This document shows positions 50,584 to 58,656 of a stretch of DNA of 64,000 bases, one piece after another; within the stretch, counting starts at the first letter, position 1, and each line of letters begins with the position of its first letter. Both the position numbers and the translations under genes were made by a program. Origin of the DNA: Alphaproteobacteria bacterium. GTDB taxonomy: Bacteria > Pseudomonadota > Alphaproteobacteria > UBA6615. Location of the stretch: positions 16,001 to 80,000 of the forward strand of contig JBDXCV010000004.1 in assembly GCA_039980135.1 (NCBI GenBank). Reading direction: 5' to 3'. The notes under the pieces were generated by a model. The model ran no database searches. It had not been told where the DNA came from and saw only the letters and a program-made list of their open reading frames with translations.

Positions 50584-51933
50584 TTGCCCGACGGAAGCGG
50601 ACATATGCAGCCTTATCTGGCCCAGGCCCTCGACGCATCGTCGACCTTTGCCGGCGCGGGTGTCGGTTGGATCGACGCCCTGCGGCGCGCGGGTGCGGAT
50701 GCCTATGGCGAACACGGCCTGCCGCGCCGGCGTGATGAGTATTGGCGCTATACCAACTTGAACGCGCTCCTGGATGAGGGGTTCCAGTTGGCCGAGACGG
50801 CGCCGGCAATCGGCCTGCCGACATTGCCGCACCCCTCGGTGGCTGGCCTGGCGACCTATCGCGTGGTTCTGGTGAACGGTCGCGTGCAGCCGAAACTATG
50901 CGCGCTGGACGGCATGCCCGGCGACGTCCTGATCAGTGGTCTCGAGGATCTTCTGGCTGCGGCGCCCGACAGGCTTGAGCCTTATCTGGGCCGGATCGCG
51001 CCTCTTGAAGATATGCCGATGGCGGCGCTCAATACCGCCTTCCTGCAGGACGGGATGGCGATCTTCATCGGCGAGAACATCATCCTCGACAAGCCGGTAC
51101 ACCTGATTTCGATCACCGCCCCGGGTGAGGGCGCGATGATGGTGCAGCCGCGCCATCTCGTGGTGATGGGGCAGGGTGCGGAAGCGACACTGATCGAGAC
51201 CCACATCACGGCGACCGGCGGGTCGAGCTTCAACAATATCGTCACCGAGCTGCAGCTGGCCGAGAGCGCGAAACTCAACCATTTCGTATTCCAGGAAGAA
51301 GCCGATACGAGCGTGCATTTGTCGGGGACCGCGGTTTCCCTTGCGGCCGGGTCCTTCTACGACAGTTTCGTTTTACAAAGCGGTGCCGCCATCGGGCGCA
51401 GTGAAATTCGCGCCTATCTGAATGGCCCCGGCGTCGATTGCCGGCTCGACGGGGTGTATCTGGCAACGGGCAAGCAGGTCGTCGACAACACCACCTATGT
51501 GGAACATGCCGCGCCGGAATGCCGCTCGCGCCAGGTCTATAAGGGTGTCCTCGACGGCCAGGCGCGGGGTGTGTTCCAGGGCAAGGTGCATGTGTTGCGC
51601 GATGCGCAGAAGACGGACGGGCATCAGTTGAGCCGGGCTTTGCTGTTGTCGCCGCGCGCGGAAATCGATGCGCGGCCCGAGCTCGAAATCTACGCTGATG
51701 ACGTCAAGTGCAGCCATGGTGCGACGGCCGGTGCGCTGGATGAGGATGCGCTCTTCTATCTTCTCAGCCGCGGCATTCCCGAGGCGACCGCCCGGCGGAT
51801 GCTGATCGAGGCCTTCCTGTCCGAGGCGATCGCCGAGATTCCGCTGTTGGCCGTGGCGGAGGATTTCTCGACCCATGTGCGCCAATGGCTGGCCGGGAAT
51901 ATCGATCAGCAGGCGGACGGAGCGGGCTCATGA
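50584..51933 (+). CDS. sufD: Fe-S cluster assembly protein SufD
   Basis: Paralogue of SufB completing the SufBC2D scaffold. The 449 residues have the SufD-type N-terminus (PRRRDEYWRYTNLNAL) and a beta-helix. Its C-terminal block is CSHGATAGALDEDALFYLLSRG, with the conserved His at the cluster interface. The start is a TTG at 50584 with GGAGG 6 bases upstream; the ATG at 50605 is an alternative seven codons in. The stop overlaps the sufS start (ATGA). Confidence 0.95.
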   Translation: MPDGSGHMQPYLAQALDASSTFAGAGVGWIDALRRAGADAYGEHGLPRRRDEYWRYTNLNALLDEGFQLAETAPAIGLPTLPHPSVAGLATYRVVLVNGRVQPKLCALDGMPGDVLISGLEDLLAAAPDRLEPYLGRIAPLEDMPMAALNTAFLQDGMAIFIGENIILDKPVHLISITAPGEGAMMVQPRHLVVMGQGAEATLIETHITATGGSSFNNIVTELQLAESAKLNHFVFQEEADTSVHLSGTAVSLAAGSFYDSFVLQSGAAIGRSEIRAYLNGPGVDCRLDGVYLATGKQVVDNTTYVEHAAPECRSRQVYKGVLDGQARGVFQGKVHVLRDAQKTDGHQLSRALLLSPRAEIDARPELEIYADDVKCSHGATAGALDEDALFYLLSRGIPEATARRMLIEAFLSEAIAEIPLLAVAEDFSTHVRQWLAGNIDQQADGAGS

Positions 51934-53183
51934 CGCCTCCGGATACAGCGCAGGCCGGCATCCCGGCATATGACATCGATGCAATACGGGCTGATTTCCC
52001 GATCCTCGGACGGACCATGCACGATAAACCACTGGCGTTTCTCGACAGTGCTGCGTCGGCGCAGAAACCGCGTCAGGTGATCGACGCCGTCTCGGGTGCG
52101 TATGAGACGGAGTACGCGAATGTGCATCGCGGCCTCTACCAGATCAGCGAGGCCGTGACGGCGCGCTACGAGGGCACCCGCGAGACGATCCGCGAATACA
52201 TAAACGCCGCGCATACGCACGAGATCATCTTCACGCGCAATGCGACGGAATCGATCAACCTCGTGGCGTACAGCTTCGGTCGTAAGTTTCTCGAAGAGGG
52301 CGACGAAGTCGTCATTACGGAACTGGAGCACCACTCGAACATCGTGCCGTGGCAGATGTTGCGAGACGAGAAGGGCATTGTCCTGAAAGTTGCACCGGTC
52401 AGCGACGACGGCGAGTTGATCATGTCGGCGTTCGAAAACTTGCTGGGCCCGAAGACGAAACTTGTGGCCGCCGCACACATGTCGAACGTGATGGGGACGA
52501 TCCTGCCGGTCGAGGACATCATCCGGCGCGCCCATGCCGTGGGGGCGAAAGTTTTGCTCGATGGCTGCCAGTCGGTAACGCACATTCCCGTCGATGTGCA
52601 GGCGCTGGGTTGTGATTTCTATGTGTTTTCCGGACACAAGCTCTATGGGCCGAGTGGTATCGGCGTGCTTTATGGCCGCGAAGAACTGCTTGATGCGATG
52701 CCGCCCTTCATGGGCGGCGGCGACATGATCTCGTCCGTGACGTTCGAAAAGTCGACCTGGGCCAAGCTGCCGCATAAATTCGAGGCGGGCACGCCGGCAA
52801 TCGTCCAGGCCATCGGACTGGGCGCGGCGATCGACTATGTGAACGGAATCGGGCTGGGCGCCATTGGCACCCATGAGGCCGATCTGTTGAATTATGCGAC
52901 CCAGAAATTGTCCAGTATCGACGGTTTGCGGATTATCGGTACGGCGCCAAACAAGGCGAGTGTCGTGTCGTTCACGCTGGAATTCGCCCATCCCCACGAC
53001 GTCGCGACGATCATCGATCGTGCGGGGGTCGCGGTGCGCGCGGGACATCATTGTGCGCAACCCCTGATGGAGCGCATGGATGTGCCGGCGACGGTTCGCG
53101 CGTCGATCGGGCTGTACAACAACAGATCCGATATCGACGCCCTCGTGGCGGCCCTGGGTGACGTGCAGGAGTTGTTTGGCTGA
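51930..53183 (+). CDS. sufS: Cysteine desulfurase SufS (group II)
   Basis: Supplies persulfide to the SUF scaffold through SufU. The 417 residues have AFLDSAASAQKPRQVI, FTRNATESINLVAY, ELEHHSNIVPWQ, the PLP Lys in SGHKLYGPSGIG and the active Cys in RAGHHCAQPLM. It is clearly group II and distinct from the two group I desulfurases upstream, making three desulfurases in one operon. It overlaps sufD by four bases and sufU by one. Confidence 0.96.
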   Translation: MTPPDTAQAGIPAYDIDAIRADFPILGRTMHDKPLAFLDSAASAQKPRQVIDAVSGAYETEYANVHRGLYQISEAVTARYEGTRETIREYINAAHTHEIIFTRNATESINLVAYSFGRKFLEEGDEVVITELEHHSNIVPWQMLRDEKGIVLKVAPVSDDGELIMSAFENLLGPKTKLVAAAHMSNVMGTILPVEDIIRRAHAVGAKVLLDGCQSVTHIPVDVQALGCDFYVFSGHKLYGPSGIGVLYGREELLDAMPPFMGGGDMISSVTFEKSTWAKLPHKFEAGTPAIVQAIGLGAAIDYVNGIGLGAIGTHEADLLNYATQKLSSIDGLRIIGTAPNKASVVSFTLEFAHPHDVATIIDRAGVAVRAGHHCAQPLMERMDVPATVRASIGLYNNRSDIDALVAALGDVQELFG

Positions 53184-53638
53184 TGAGTGATGACCTTAGA
53201 GAACTCTATCAGGAAGTTATCCTGGAGCATGGCAAGAATCCCCGGAACTTCCATGCCAGTGACGATGCCACGAACGAAGCACGCGGCAACAATCCGCTAT
53301 GTGGGGATCAACTTGTGATCTATCTCAAGCTTGATGGCGATAAGCGCGTCGTGGACGCATCGTTTCTCGGCAAGGGATGCGCGATCTCCATGGCGTCGGC
53401 ATCGATGATGACCGAGTTGCTCAAGGGGCGTAGCCAGGACGAGGCGCAGAGCCTGTTCGAGGCGTTCCACGATATGTGCACGGGCGAGGAGAACGGACGC
53501 GAGTTGCCCCATGACGTTGAGAAATTGCAGGTCCTTTCAGGGGTTCGTGAGTTCCCAACGCGCGTCAAATGCGCCACCTTGCCGTGGCACACCATGGTCG
53601 CCGCCCTGCAGGGCGAAGACGAAATCTCGACGGAATAG
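53183..53638 (+). CDS. sufU: SufU-type Zn-dependent sulfur transfer/scaffold protein
   Basis: IscU-fold protein of 151 residues. Ligand residues are Cys40 and Asp42 (NNPLCGD), Cys66 (GKGCAISMASASMM) and Cys130 (RVKCATLPW). The spacing, including the longer insert before the last Cys, matches Bacillus SufU (Cys41, Asp43, Cys66, Cys128) rather than E. coli IscU. There is also no LPPVK-type HscA-binding motif. Bacillus SufU takes sulfur from SufS by a zinc ligand swap; the same use here is inferred from the direct sufS-sufU overlap and the absence of sufE nearby. Confidence 0.92.
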   Translation: MSDDLRELYQEVILEHGKNPRNFHASDDATNEARGNNPLCGDQLVIYLKLDGDKRVVDASFLGKGCAISMASASMMTELLKGRSQDEAQSLFEAFHDMCTGEENGRELPHDVEKLQVLSGVREFPTRVKCATLPWHTMVAALQGEDEISTE

Positions 53639-53649
53639 GATCAACCGGT

Positions 53650-54060
53650 ATGAGCTTTGAACACGGAACGGGAACGCCGCTCGGCATGTTCGCCCCGCTG
53701 CCACCGGGAGAAGAGATCACGGCTCGGGCCGGCGAACCCTTGCCCGACGGCACGGTCATCGCGGATCGCGAGGCGGTCATCGCGGCGTTGCGGACGGTGC
53801 ACGATCCCGAAATTCCGGTGAATATCTACGATCTGGGACTGATCTATGATTTCGGAATTCATACCGATGGTTCGGTGCGGGTCGACATGTCCCTGACCGC
53901 ACCGGCATGTCCGGTGGCGGGTGAAATTCCCTACTGGGTTGCGAACGCAGTGGCCAATGTCGAGGGCATTGGCGAAGTCGTGGTGAACCTGATCTGGGAG
54001 CCGCCCTGGGATACGGACCGGATGTCCGATGACGCCAAACTGGCCCTCGGTGTCGAATGA
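53650..54060 (+). CDS. sufT: SUF system maturation factor SufT (MIP18/DUF59 family)
   Basis: DUF59 protein associated with Fe-S cluster carriage and maturation. The 136 residues have a roughly 45-residue N-terminal extension with PLPPGEEITARAGEPLPDG, typical of SufT-type proteins. The MIP18 core follows with HDPEIPVNIYDLGLIYD and the conserved Cys in LTAPACPVAGEIP. The ATG at 53650 is 11 bases after the sufU stop. The role is assigned by family and operon. Confidence 0.9.
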   Translation: MSFEHGTGTPLGMFAPLPPGEEITARAGEPLPDGTVIADREAVIAALRTVHDPEIPVNIYDLGLIYDFGIHTDGSVRVDMSLTAPACPVAGEIPYWVANAVANVEGIGEVVVNLIWEPPWDTDRMSDDAKLALGVE

Positions 54061-54099
54061 CCTATATAGATCGCCGCAAGGATTGCGGAGGAGTTCACA

Positions 54100-54435
54100 A
54101 TGCCTGAGCCGATCATAACCCTGACCGACGCCGCTGCGGCGCGGGTGCAGTCTCTGATGTCCAAGGCCGACGAGGGGGTCGCCGGGCTGCGCGTGGGGCT
54201 CTCGACGCGCGGCTGTTCGGGCCTGTCCTATGTCGTCGAATATGCCGAGGACGCCAAGCAGTTCGAGGAAGTCATCGAGGACAAGGGCGTGAAGGTGTTT
54301 ATCGACCCTGCCGCGACGATGTTCCTGATCGGCGCCACGATGGACTACCGCGAGGGCAAGTTCGAGTCCGGCTTTGTCTTCGACAACCCGAACGCCAAGG
54401 GTACATGCGGCTGCGGTGAGTCCTTCCACGTCTAG
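54100..54435 (+). CDS. sufA: A-type Fe-S carrier (SufA/IscA/ErpA family)
   Basis: Delivers clusters to apo-proteins. The 111 residues show the HesB/IscA signature: [15 protein letters not shown], the first Cys in RGCSGLSY and the Cys pair in [11 protein letters not shown] at the C-terminus. All three ligand Cys are present. GGAGG lies upstream of the ATG. It is the last member of the core SUF run. Confidence 0.94.
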   Translation: MPEPIITLTDAAAARVQSLMSKADEGVAGLRVGLSTRGCSGLSYVVEYAEDAKQFEEVIEDKGVKVFIDPAATMFLIGATMDYREGKFESGFVFDNPNAKGTCGCGESFHV

Positions 54436-54464
54436 GCAGCCGCCCAGCTGATTTTGAGCCTTTC

Positions 54465-54797
54465 ATGCCCCGAATGACTTTCATAGACAGCGCCGGCGCT
54501 TCACATGATGTGGAGGCGCCGCTCGGTCATTCGCTGCTGCAGATCGCCTGGGACAACGGGCTCGACGTCGAAGGTGCGTGCGAAGGCGCGATGGCGTGTT
54601 CCACATGTCATGTGATCGTCGAACCGGAATGGTATGCGCGGCTCGAGGCACCGACGGAGGACGAGGAAGACATGCTTGACCTCGCGCCGGGCCTGAAGGC
54701 GACCTCCCGGCTCGGCTGCCAGATCATCGTGACCGAAGCGATGGATGGCCTGAAGGTCCATCTGCCGGGCTCGACGCGCAATCTCATGCTTGGCTGA
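54465..54797 (+). CDS. fdx: [2Fe-2S] ferredoxin, adrenodoxin type
   Basis: A 110-residue plant/adrenodoxin-fold ferredoxin. Cluster ligands are three Cys in [15 protein letters not shown] and a fourth in [10 protein letters not shown]. The pattern C-x5-C-x2-C-xn-C is typical of ISC ferredoxin, which donates electrons to cluster assembly. It starts 29 bases after sufA without a terminator, so it may be the electron donor for this operon. Its stop overlaps the tenA start (TGATGG). Confidence 0.94.
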   Translation: MPRMTFIDSAGASHDVEAPLGHSLLQIAWDNGLDVEGACEGAMACSTCHVIVEPEWYARLEAPTEDEEDMLDLAPGLKATSRLGCQIIVTEAMDGLKVHLPGSTRNLMLG

Positions 54798-55474
54798 TGG
54801 CGTATCTCGACGATCTGGATCTCTTCCCGCGCCTGCGTGCGGCATCACCCAATTGGGAACGCTACGTCGCGCACCCGTTCGTGGCCGGGATTCAGGATGG
54901 CAGCCTCCCGGAAAACGCATTCAGGCACTACTTGGCGCAGGATTATCTGTTCCTCATCCATTTTGCCCGCGCCTACGCCCTCGCGGCCTACAAGGCAGAC
55001 ACGCTCGCCGATATTCGCGATGCGGCAGCCGGGATGAGTGCCATCGTGGACACCGAGATGGCGCTGCATGTCGAATATTGCGCCGGCTGGGGCCTTGCCG
55101 AGCCCGAGATGGAGTTGCTGCCCGAGGCGTCAGCGACGATGGCCTACACCCGCTACGTTCTTGAAAAGGGCCATCAGGGCGATTTGCTCGACCTCTATAC
55201 CGCGTTGGCGCCTTGTGTGATTGGCTATGGCGAAATTGGCGCGCGGTTGGCGTCCGACCCCGGAACCAGGCGCGTCGGCAATCCCTATGCCCCCTGGATC
55301 GAAATGTATGCCGGCGAGGATTATCAGCCCGCTGCGCGCGCCCATGCCGAAACCCTCGACCGGCTGTGGACCCGTCGTGCGGGGCGGGAACGCATGGACG
55401 AACTGTGCCGGACATTCGAGGAGGCGAGCCGCCTGGAGGCCGATTTCTGGCAGATGGGGCTGGACGCGGTTTGA
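54797..55474 (+). CDS. tenA: TenA-family aminopyrimidine aminohydrolase (thiaminase II)
   Basis: All-helical enzyme that salvages thiamin pyrimidine from degraded thiamin. The 225 residues include NAFRHYLAQDYLFL, the acidic EMALHVEY block, the catalytic Cys in ALAPCVIGYGEIG and PYAPWIEMYAGEDYQ. It is translationally coupled to the ferredoxin. No other thiamin gene and no TPP riboswitch is nearby, so its place behind the SUF genes is unexplained. Thiamin synthesis uses the Fe-S enzyme ThiC and cysteine-derived sulfur, which may be the link. Confidence 0.91.
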   Translation: MAYLDDLDLFPRLRAASPNWERYVAHPFVAGIQDGSLPENAFRHYLAQDYLFLIHFARAYALAAYKADTLADIRDAAAGMSAIVDTEMALHVEYCAGWGLAEPEMELLPEASATMAYTRYVLEKGHQGDLLDLYTALAPCVIGYGEIGARLASDPGTRRVGNPYAPWIEMYAGEDYQPAARAHAETLDRLWTRRAGRERMDELCRTFEEASRLEADFWQMGLDAV

Positions 55475-55480
55475 CGATCG

Positions 55481-56095
55481 CTAACGCGTGGTCTCGGCGA
55501 AGATGATCTCGATCTCGATATTCTCGTTGGCGCTGCGCACACGCCCGTCGTCCCACAGGACCGGCCGTGCATCCGGCCCCAGCGCGACCGTATAGCGATT
55601 TTCGTCGAGTCCGGTGCGCGCCATGCCGGTGCGAGCCTGGGCCAGCAGTTCCCCGCCCGAGTAGGGCTGGCCGCGGCTAAGCGTCACGCCGCCGCCATGT
55701 ACGATGACAGAGACACTCCAGTCGTCGGTGCCGCCGATGACCTTCTGGACGCGGCGCAGGACGTTTTCGACCTCGCGGGCGGCCGCCGTCTCGCGGCTCA
55801 CCACCTGATTGCCGCTGACGGTGATCCGAAACGCGAGCGGACCGGTCATCAGGCCCGGATCGAATCGGAACTCCCGTTCCAGGGCGGTGATGGCCGCGGC
55901 GGCAGCGGCGTTGCGTGCGTTGGCGAGTTCGGCGGCGACGGTATCGAAACATGCCAGCCGCTTGGTTTCGTCGCCGATGGCCGCACAGCGCCGGATGTCT
56001 TCGCCGAGATCGGCACGGGCCGGGGCGCTGCCCGCCAGTATAAAGAGGACGAGCCCGGTGGCCGCTGCAAATCTGTATTTCCCGATGTCATTCAT
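55481..56095 (-). CDS. Hypothetical periplasmic protein with possible divergent OmpA-like C-terminus
   Basis: A 204-residue protein with a signal peptide (to about residue 27, ending SAPARA). A short two-Cys motif follows, RRCAAIGDETKRLACFD, found in several small secreted proteins. A helical Ala-rich stretch precedes a domain ending GLDENRYTVALGPDARPV then SANENIEIEIIF. The end resembles the last strand-helix unit of OmpA-like peptidoglycan-binding domains (..ANRRVEI..), though the canonical GHTD and RA positions are not conserved. Function unknown. The ATG at 56095 puts the signal peptide at the N-terminus; it diverges from mnmA. Confidence 0.75.
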   Translation of the reverse strand: MNDIGKYRFAAATGLVLFILAGSAPARADLGEDIRRCAAIGDETKRLACFDTVAAELANARNAAAAAAITALEREFRFDPGLMTGPLAFRITVSGNQVVSRETAAAREVENVLRRVQKVIGGTDDWSVSVIVHGGGVTLSRGQPYSGGELLAQARTGMARTGLDENRYTVALGPDARPVLWDDGRVRSANENIEIEIIFAETTR

Positions 56096-56216
56096 GGCGT
56101 TTGGCGTGCTGCTGTAATGCTTGCTCGAAAGATGGCGGCTCGGCGTCTCCCGATCAAGCGGGATACGCATTCGTGACCTATTTGCCGAATGTCCCGACAC
56201 GCCTATATTGCCGCCC

Positions 56217-57371
56217 GTGAGCCAGAAGCCAAACAGTTTGGGATTTGATTGTCCGCCGGCCGAAACGCGCGTCGTGGTGGCGATGTCGGGTGGTGTCGAC
56301 AGTTCCGTGACGGCCGCGCTGTTGCACGAGCAGGGCTACGACGTCGTCGGGATCACGCTGCAGCTCTATGACCATGGGGCGGCGACGGCGCGCGCCAAGG
56401 CCTGCTGTGCAGGCCAGGACATCTACGATGCCCACCGGGTCGCGGACATGATCGGCTTTCCCCACTATGTGCTCGACTATGAATCCCGGTTCCGCGAGGA
56501 CGTGATCGAGAATTTCGCCGACGCCTATGCGCGCGGCGAGACGCCGATTCCGTGCGTGACCTGCAATCAGACGGTGAAGTTCCGCGATCTCGTCTCCACG
56601 GCACGCGATCTCGGTGCCGATGCGCTGGCCACCGGTCACTATATACGTCGCGAGAGCGGCGTCGGTGGGGCGGAGCTGCATCGGGCCGTCGATGCGTCGC
56701 GCGACCAGAGCTATTTCCTGTTCGCCACGACCCCTGAGCAGCTCGACTTTCTGCGGTTTCCGCTCGGCGCCATGCCCAAGGACGAGGTGCGCGAACATGC
56801 GCGCCGCTTCGAACTCGCAATCTCCGAGAAGCCGGACAGCCAGGACATCTGTTTCGTGCCCGACGGCAAGTATGCGCAGATCGTCGAGAAGCTGCGGCCG
56901 GGTGCGGCGGAGCCGGGAGACATCGTCCACATGGATGGCACCTTTCTGGGCCGGCACGAGGGGATTCTGAATTTCACCATCGGCCAGCGGCGTGGGCTGG
57001 GTATCGGCGGCCGCAAGGACGCGGAAGAAGATGCACTTTATGTCGTTCGCCTGGACCCCGATGCGCGTCGGGTCATCGTTGGCCCGCGTTCGGCATTGGC
57101 GACGTCACGCATCATGGTCAATGGTTTGAACTGGCTGGGTGAGGGTGATTCCCCGCCCGCCGAAGGCCTGGATGTGACCGTCAAGATTCGTTCGACCATG
57201 GAGCCTGTGCCGGGGCGTATCGAAGGCGGTGCCGACGGTCGGGCGACCGTCGAACTGGTCACTCCCGAGTTCGGCGTGTCGCCGGGGCAGGCGGCGGTCT
57301 TCTACGACGGTGGCCGCGTTCTGGGCGGCGGCTGGATTCAGCGCAACGATCAACGGAGCGAAGCAGCATGA
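56217..57371 (+). CDS. mnmA: tRNA-specific 2-thiouridylase MnmA
   Basis: Thiolates U34 of tRNA-Lys, -Glu and -Gln using sulfur passed from a cysteine desulfurase. The 384 residues have the PP-loop [10 protein letters not shown], the alphaproteobacterial CCAG segment, the catalytic Cys in [11 protein letters not shown] and the persulfide Cys in [11 protein letters not shown], then [18 protein letters not shown]. The GTG at 56217 gives the expected N-terminus; an upstream frame from 56121 overlaps the divergent gene region and does not look like MnmA. It is near the SUF cluster, whose group I desulfurases are plausible sulfur donors. Confidence 0.94.
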   Translation: MSQKPNSLGFDCPPAETRVVVAMSGGVDSSVTAALLHEQGYDVVGITLQLYDHGAATARAKACCAGQDIYDAHRVADMIGFPHYVLDYESRFREDVIENFADAYARGETPIPCVTCNQTVKFRDLVSTARDLGADALATGHYIRRESGVGGAELHRAVDASRDQSYFLFATTPEQLDFLRFPLGAMPKDEVREHARRFELAISEKPDSQDICFVPDGKYAQIVEKLRPGAAEPGDIVHMDGTFLGRHEGILNFTIGQRRGLGIGGRKDAEEDALYVVRLDPDARRVIVGPRSALATSRIMVNGLNWLGEGDSPPAEGLDVTVKIRSTMEPVPGRIEGGADGRATVELVTPEFGVSPGQAAVFYDGGRVLGGGWIQRNDQRSEAA

Positions 57372-58084
57372 GCATCTATGTCCTGGTCCATGGCGCTTAT
57401 CACGGCGGGTGGTGCTACGAGAAGGTCGTTCCCCTGCTCGAAGCTGCAGGGCACACGGCGATCGCCGTCGATCTGCCGGGGCACGGCGACAACACGGTGC
57501 CGATGAAAGATGTCACGCTCGACGCCTATGTGGACCATGTCTGCGACGTGGTGTCGGCGCAAACCGAGCCGGTCGTTCTCGTTGGCCACAGTTTGGGTGG
57601 GATGACCATCACCCAGGTTGCCGAGCGCCTTCCGGACCGGATCGCGTGGGTTGTATACCTGACGGCGATGATGCCGAAGAATGGCCAGAACCGCGCGGCT
57701 TTGGCCGAATTCGAGGGCCCCGTGGATATGGCTTCGAAGCGAATCATCTCCGAAGACGGCCTGTCGTCGACCATACCCGAGGAAATTATTCCGCCGACAT
57801 TCTATGGCGAATGTAGTGCCGAAGATGTCGCGCGCGCGATCGAGCGGTTGGTGCCTCAGGCTGTGGAACCGCTGCAGTGCCAGGCTCAGACCACGCCGGA
57901 ACGGTTCGGCGCGGTACGGCGCGCTTTCGTCGAATGCGAACGCGACAATGCGATTCCGATCGACATGCAGCGGGCGATGATCGCCGCGCAGCCTTGCGAC
58001 CGGGTGTTCACGATCGACACCGATCATTCACCATTCTATTCCGCGCCGAACGAACTCGTCCGCGATCTGCTCGAGCTGGCTTGA
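57368..58084 (+). CDS. Alpha/beta hydrolase of the MES/hydroxynitrile lyase-like group
   Basis: A 238-residue hydrolase beginning [20 protein letters not shown], then AVDLPGHG, the nucleophile elbow [10 protein letters not shown] (Ser) and a C-terminal [12 protein letters not shown] with the catalytic His. This layout matches the plant methylesterase/hydroxynitrile lyase-like family common in proteobacteria, usually carboxylesterases. It is coupled to mnmA by an ATGA overlap. Substrate unknown. Confidence 0.88.
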   Translation: MSIYVLVHGAYHGGWCYEKVVPLLEAAGHTAIAVDLPGHGDNTVPMKDVTLDAYVDHVCDVVSAQTEPVVLVGHSLGGMTITQVAERLPDRIAWVVYLTAMMPKNGQNRAALAEFEGPVDMASKRIISEDGLSSTIPEEIIPPTFYGECSAEDVARAIERLVPQAVEPLQCQAQTTPERFGAVRRAFVECERDNAIPIDMQRAMIAAQPCDRVFTIDTDHSPFYSAPNELVRDLLELA

Positions 58085-58215
58085 GCCGAAATCAATCCGC
58101 ATCTACCGGGCTTTCGCTCGCGCGCCCGTTTGGGATTGCGTAGCATGACCCATGGTCGGTTGCTACTGGCCACATAACAGCGAATTCCAATGACCGATCC
58201 TCAGGAGGACACACC

Positions 58216-58608
58216 ATGCTCGTCACACGCAATCCCGCAAACATAGCCCCGCCCGCGGCCTTGTACAGCCATTCGGTCGAAGTTCCGCCGAACGCGCGCT
58301 GGCTCGTCACCGCCGGGCAGGTCGGCGTTACCCCCGACGGCACGGTACCCGAGGGTTTCGAGGCCCAGCATGACCTGATCTGGCAGAACACGCTGGCGAT
58401 CCTGGAAGACGCCGGATTCGGCCCGGAACATATCGTGCGCCTGAACGTCTATTCGACCGATCCGTCAGGCCTGCAGTACCTCGTGCCGCACCGCGAGAAG
58501 TATCTCGCACCGGGACATGTGCCGGCGTCGACCTGGGTGGTCATCAGCCAGCTCGCCAACCCGCAATGGGTGGTCGAGATGGAGACCATCGCCGCGAAGC
58601 CTGAGTAG
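58216..58608 (+). CDS. RidA-like protein 1 (Rid family without catalytic Arg)
   Basis: A 130-residue YjgF/YER057c/UK114-fold protein, normally a trimer. The fold is shown by AGQVGVTPDGTVPEGFEAQ and the end WVVEMETIAAK. The Arg that in RidA contacts the imine carboxylate (PARSCVEV) is a Ser here (PASTWVVI), which places it outside the deaminase Rid1-3 groups. Strong Shine-Dalgarno (AGGAGG, 8 bases before the ATG). It is paralogous to the protein at 59813. The role is unknown; it could bind a small metabolite or have another activity. Confidence 0.88.
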   Translation: MLVTRNPANIAPPAALYSHSVEVPPNARWLVTAGQVGVTPDGTVPEGFEAQHDLIWQNTLAILEDAGFGPEHIVRLNVYSTDPSGLQYLVPHREKYLAPGHVPASTWVVISQLANPQWVVEMETIAAKPE

Positions 58609-58620
58609 CATTCTTCCAAG

Positions 58621-58653
58621 CCGGCCGGGTGACGGCGCCCGGCCGGGTCTTTT
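58621..58653 (+). terminator. Intrinsic terminator after RidA-like 1
   Basis: A perfect 9-bp GC stem (CCGGCCGGG at 58621-58629 with CCCGGCCGG at 58638-58646), an 8-base loop, then GTCTTTT. It ends only three bases before the next start codon at 58657. Confidence 0.8.
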
Positions 58654-58656
58654 CGG

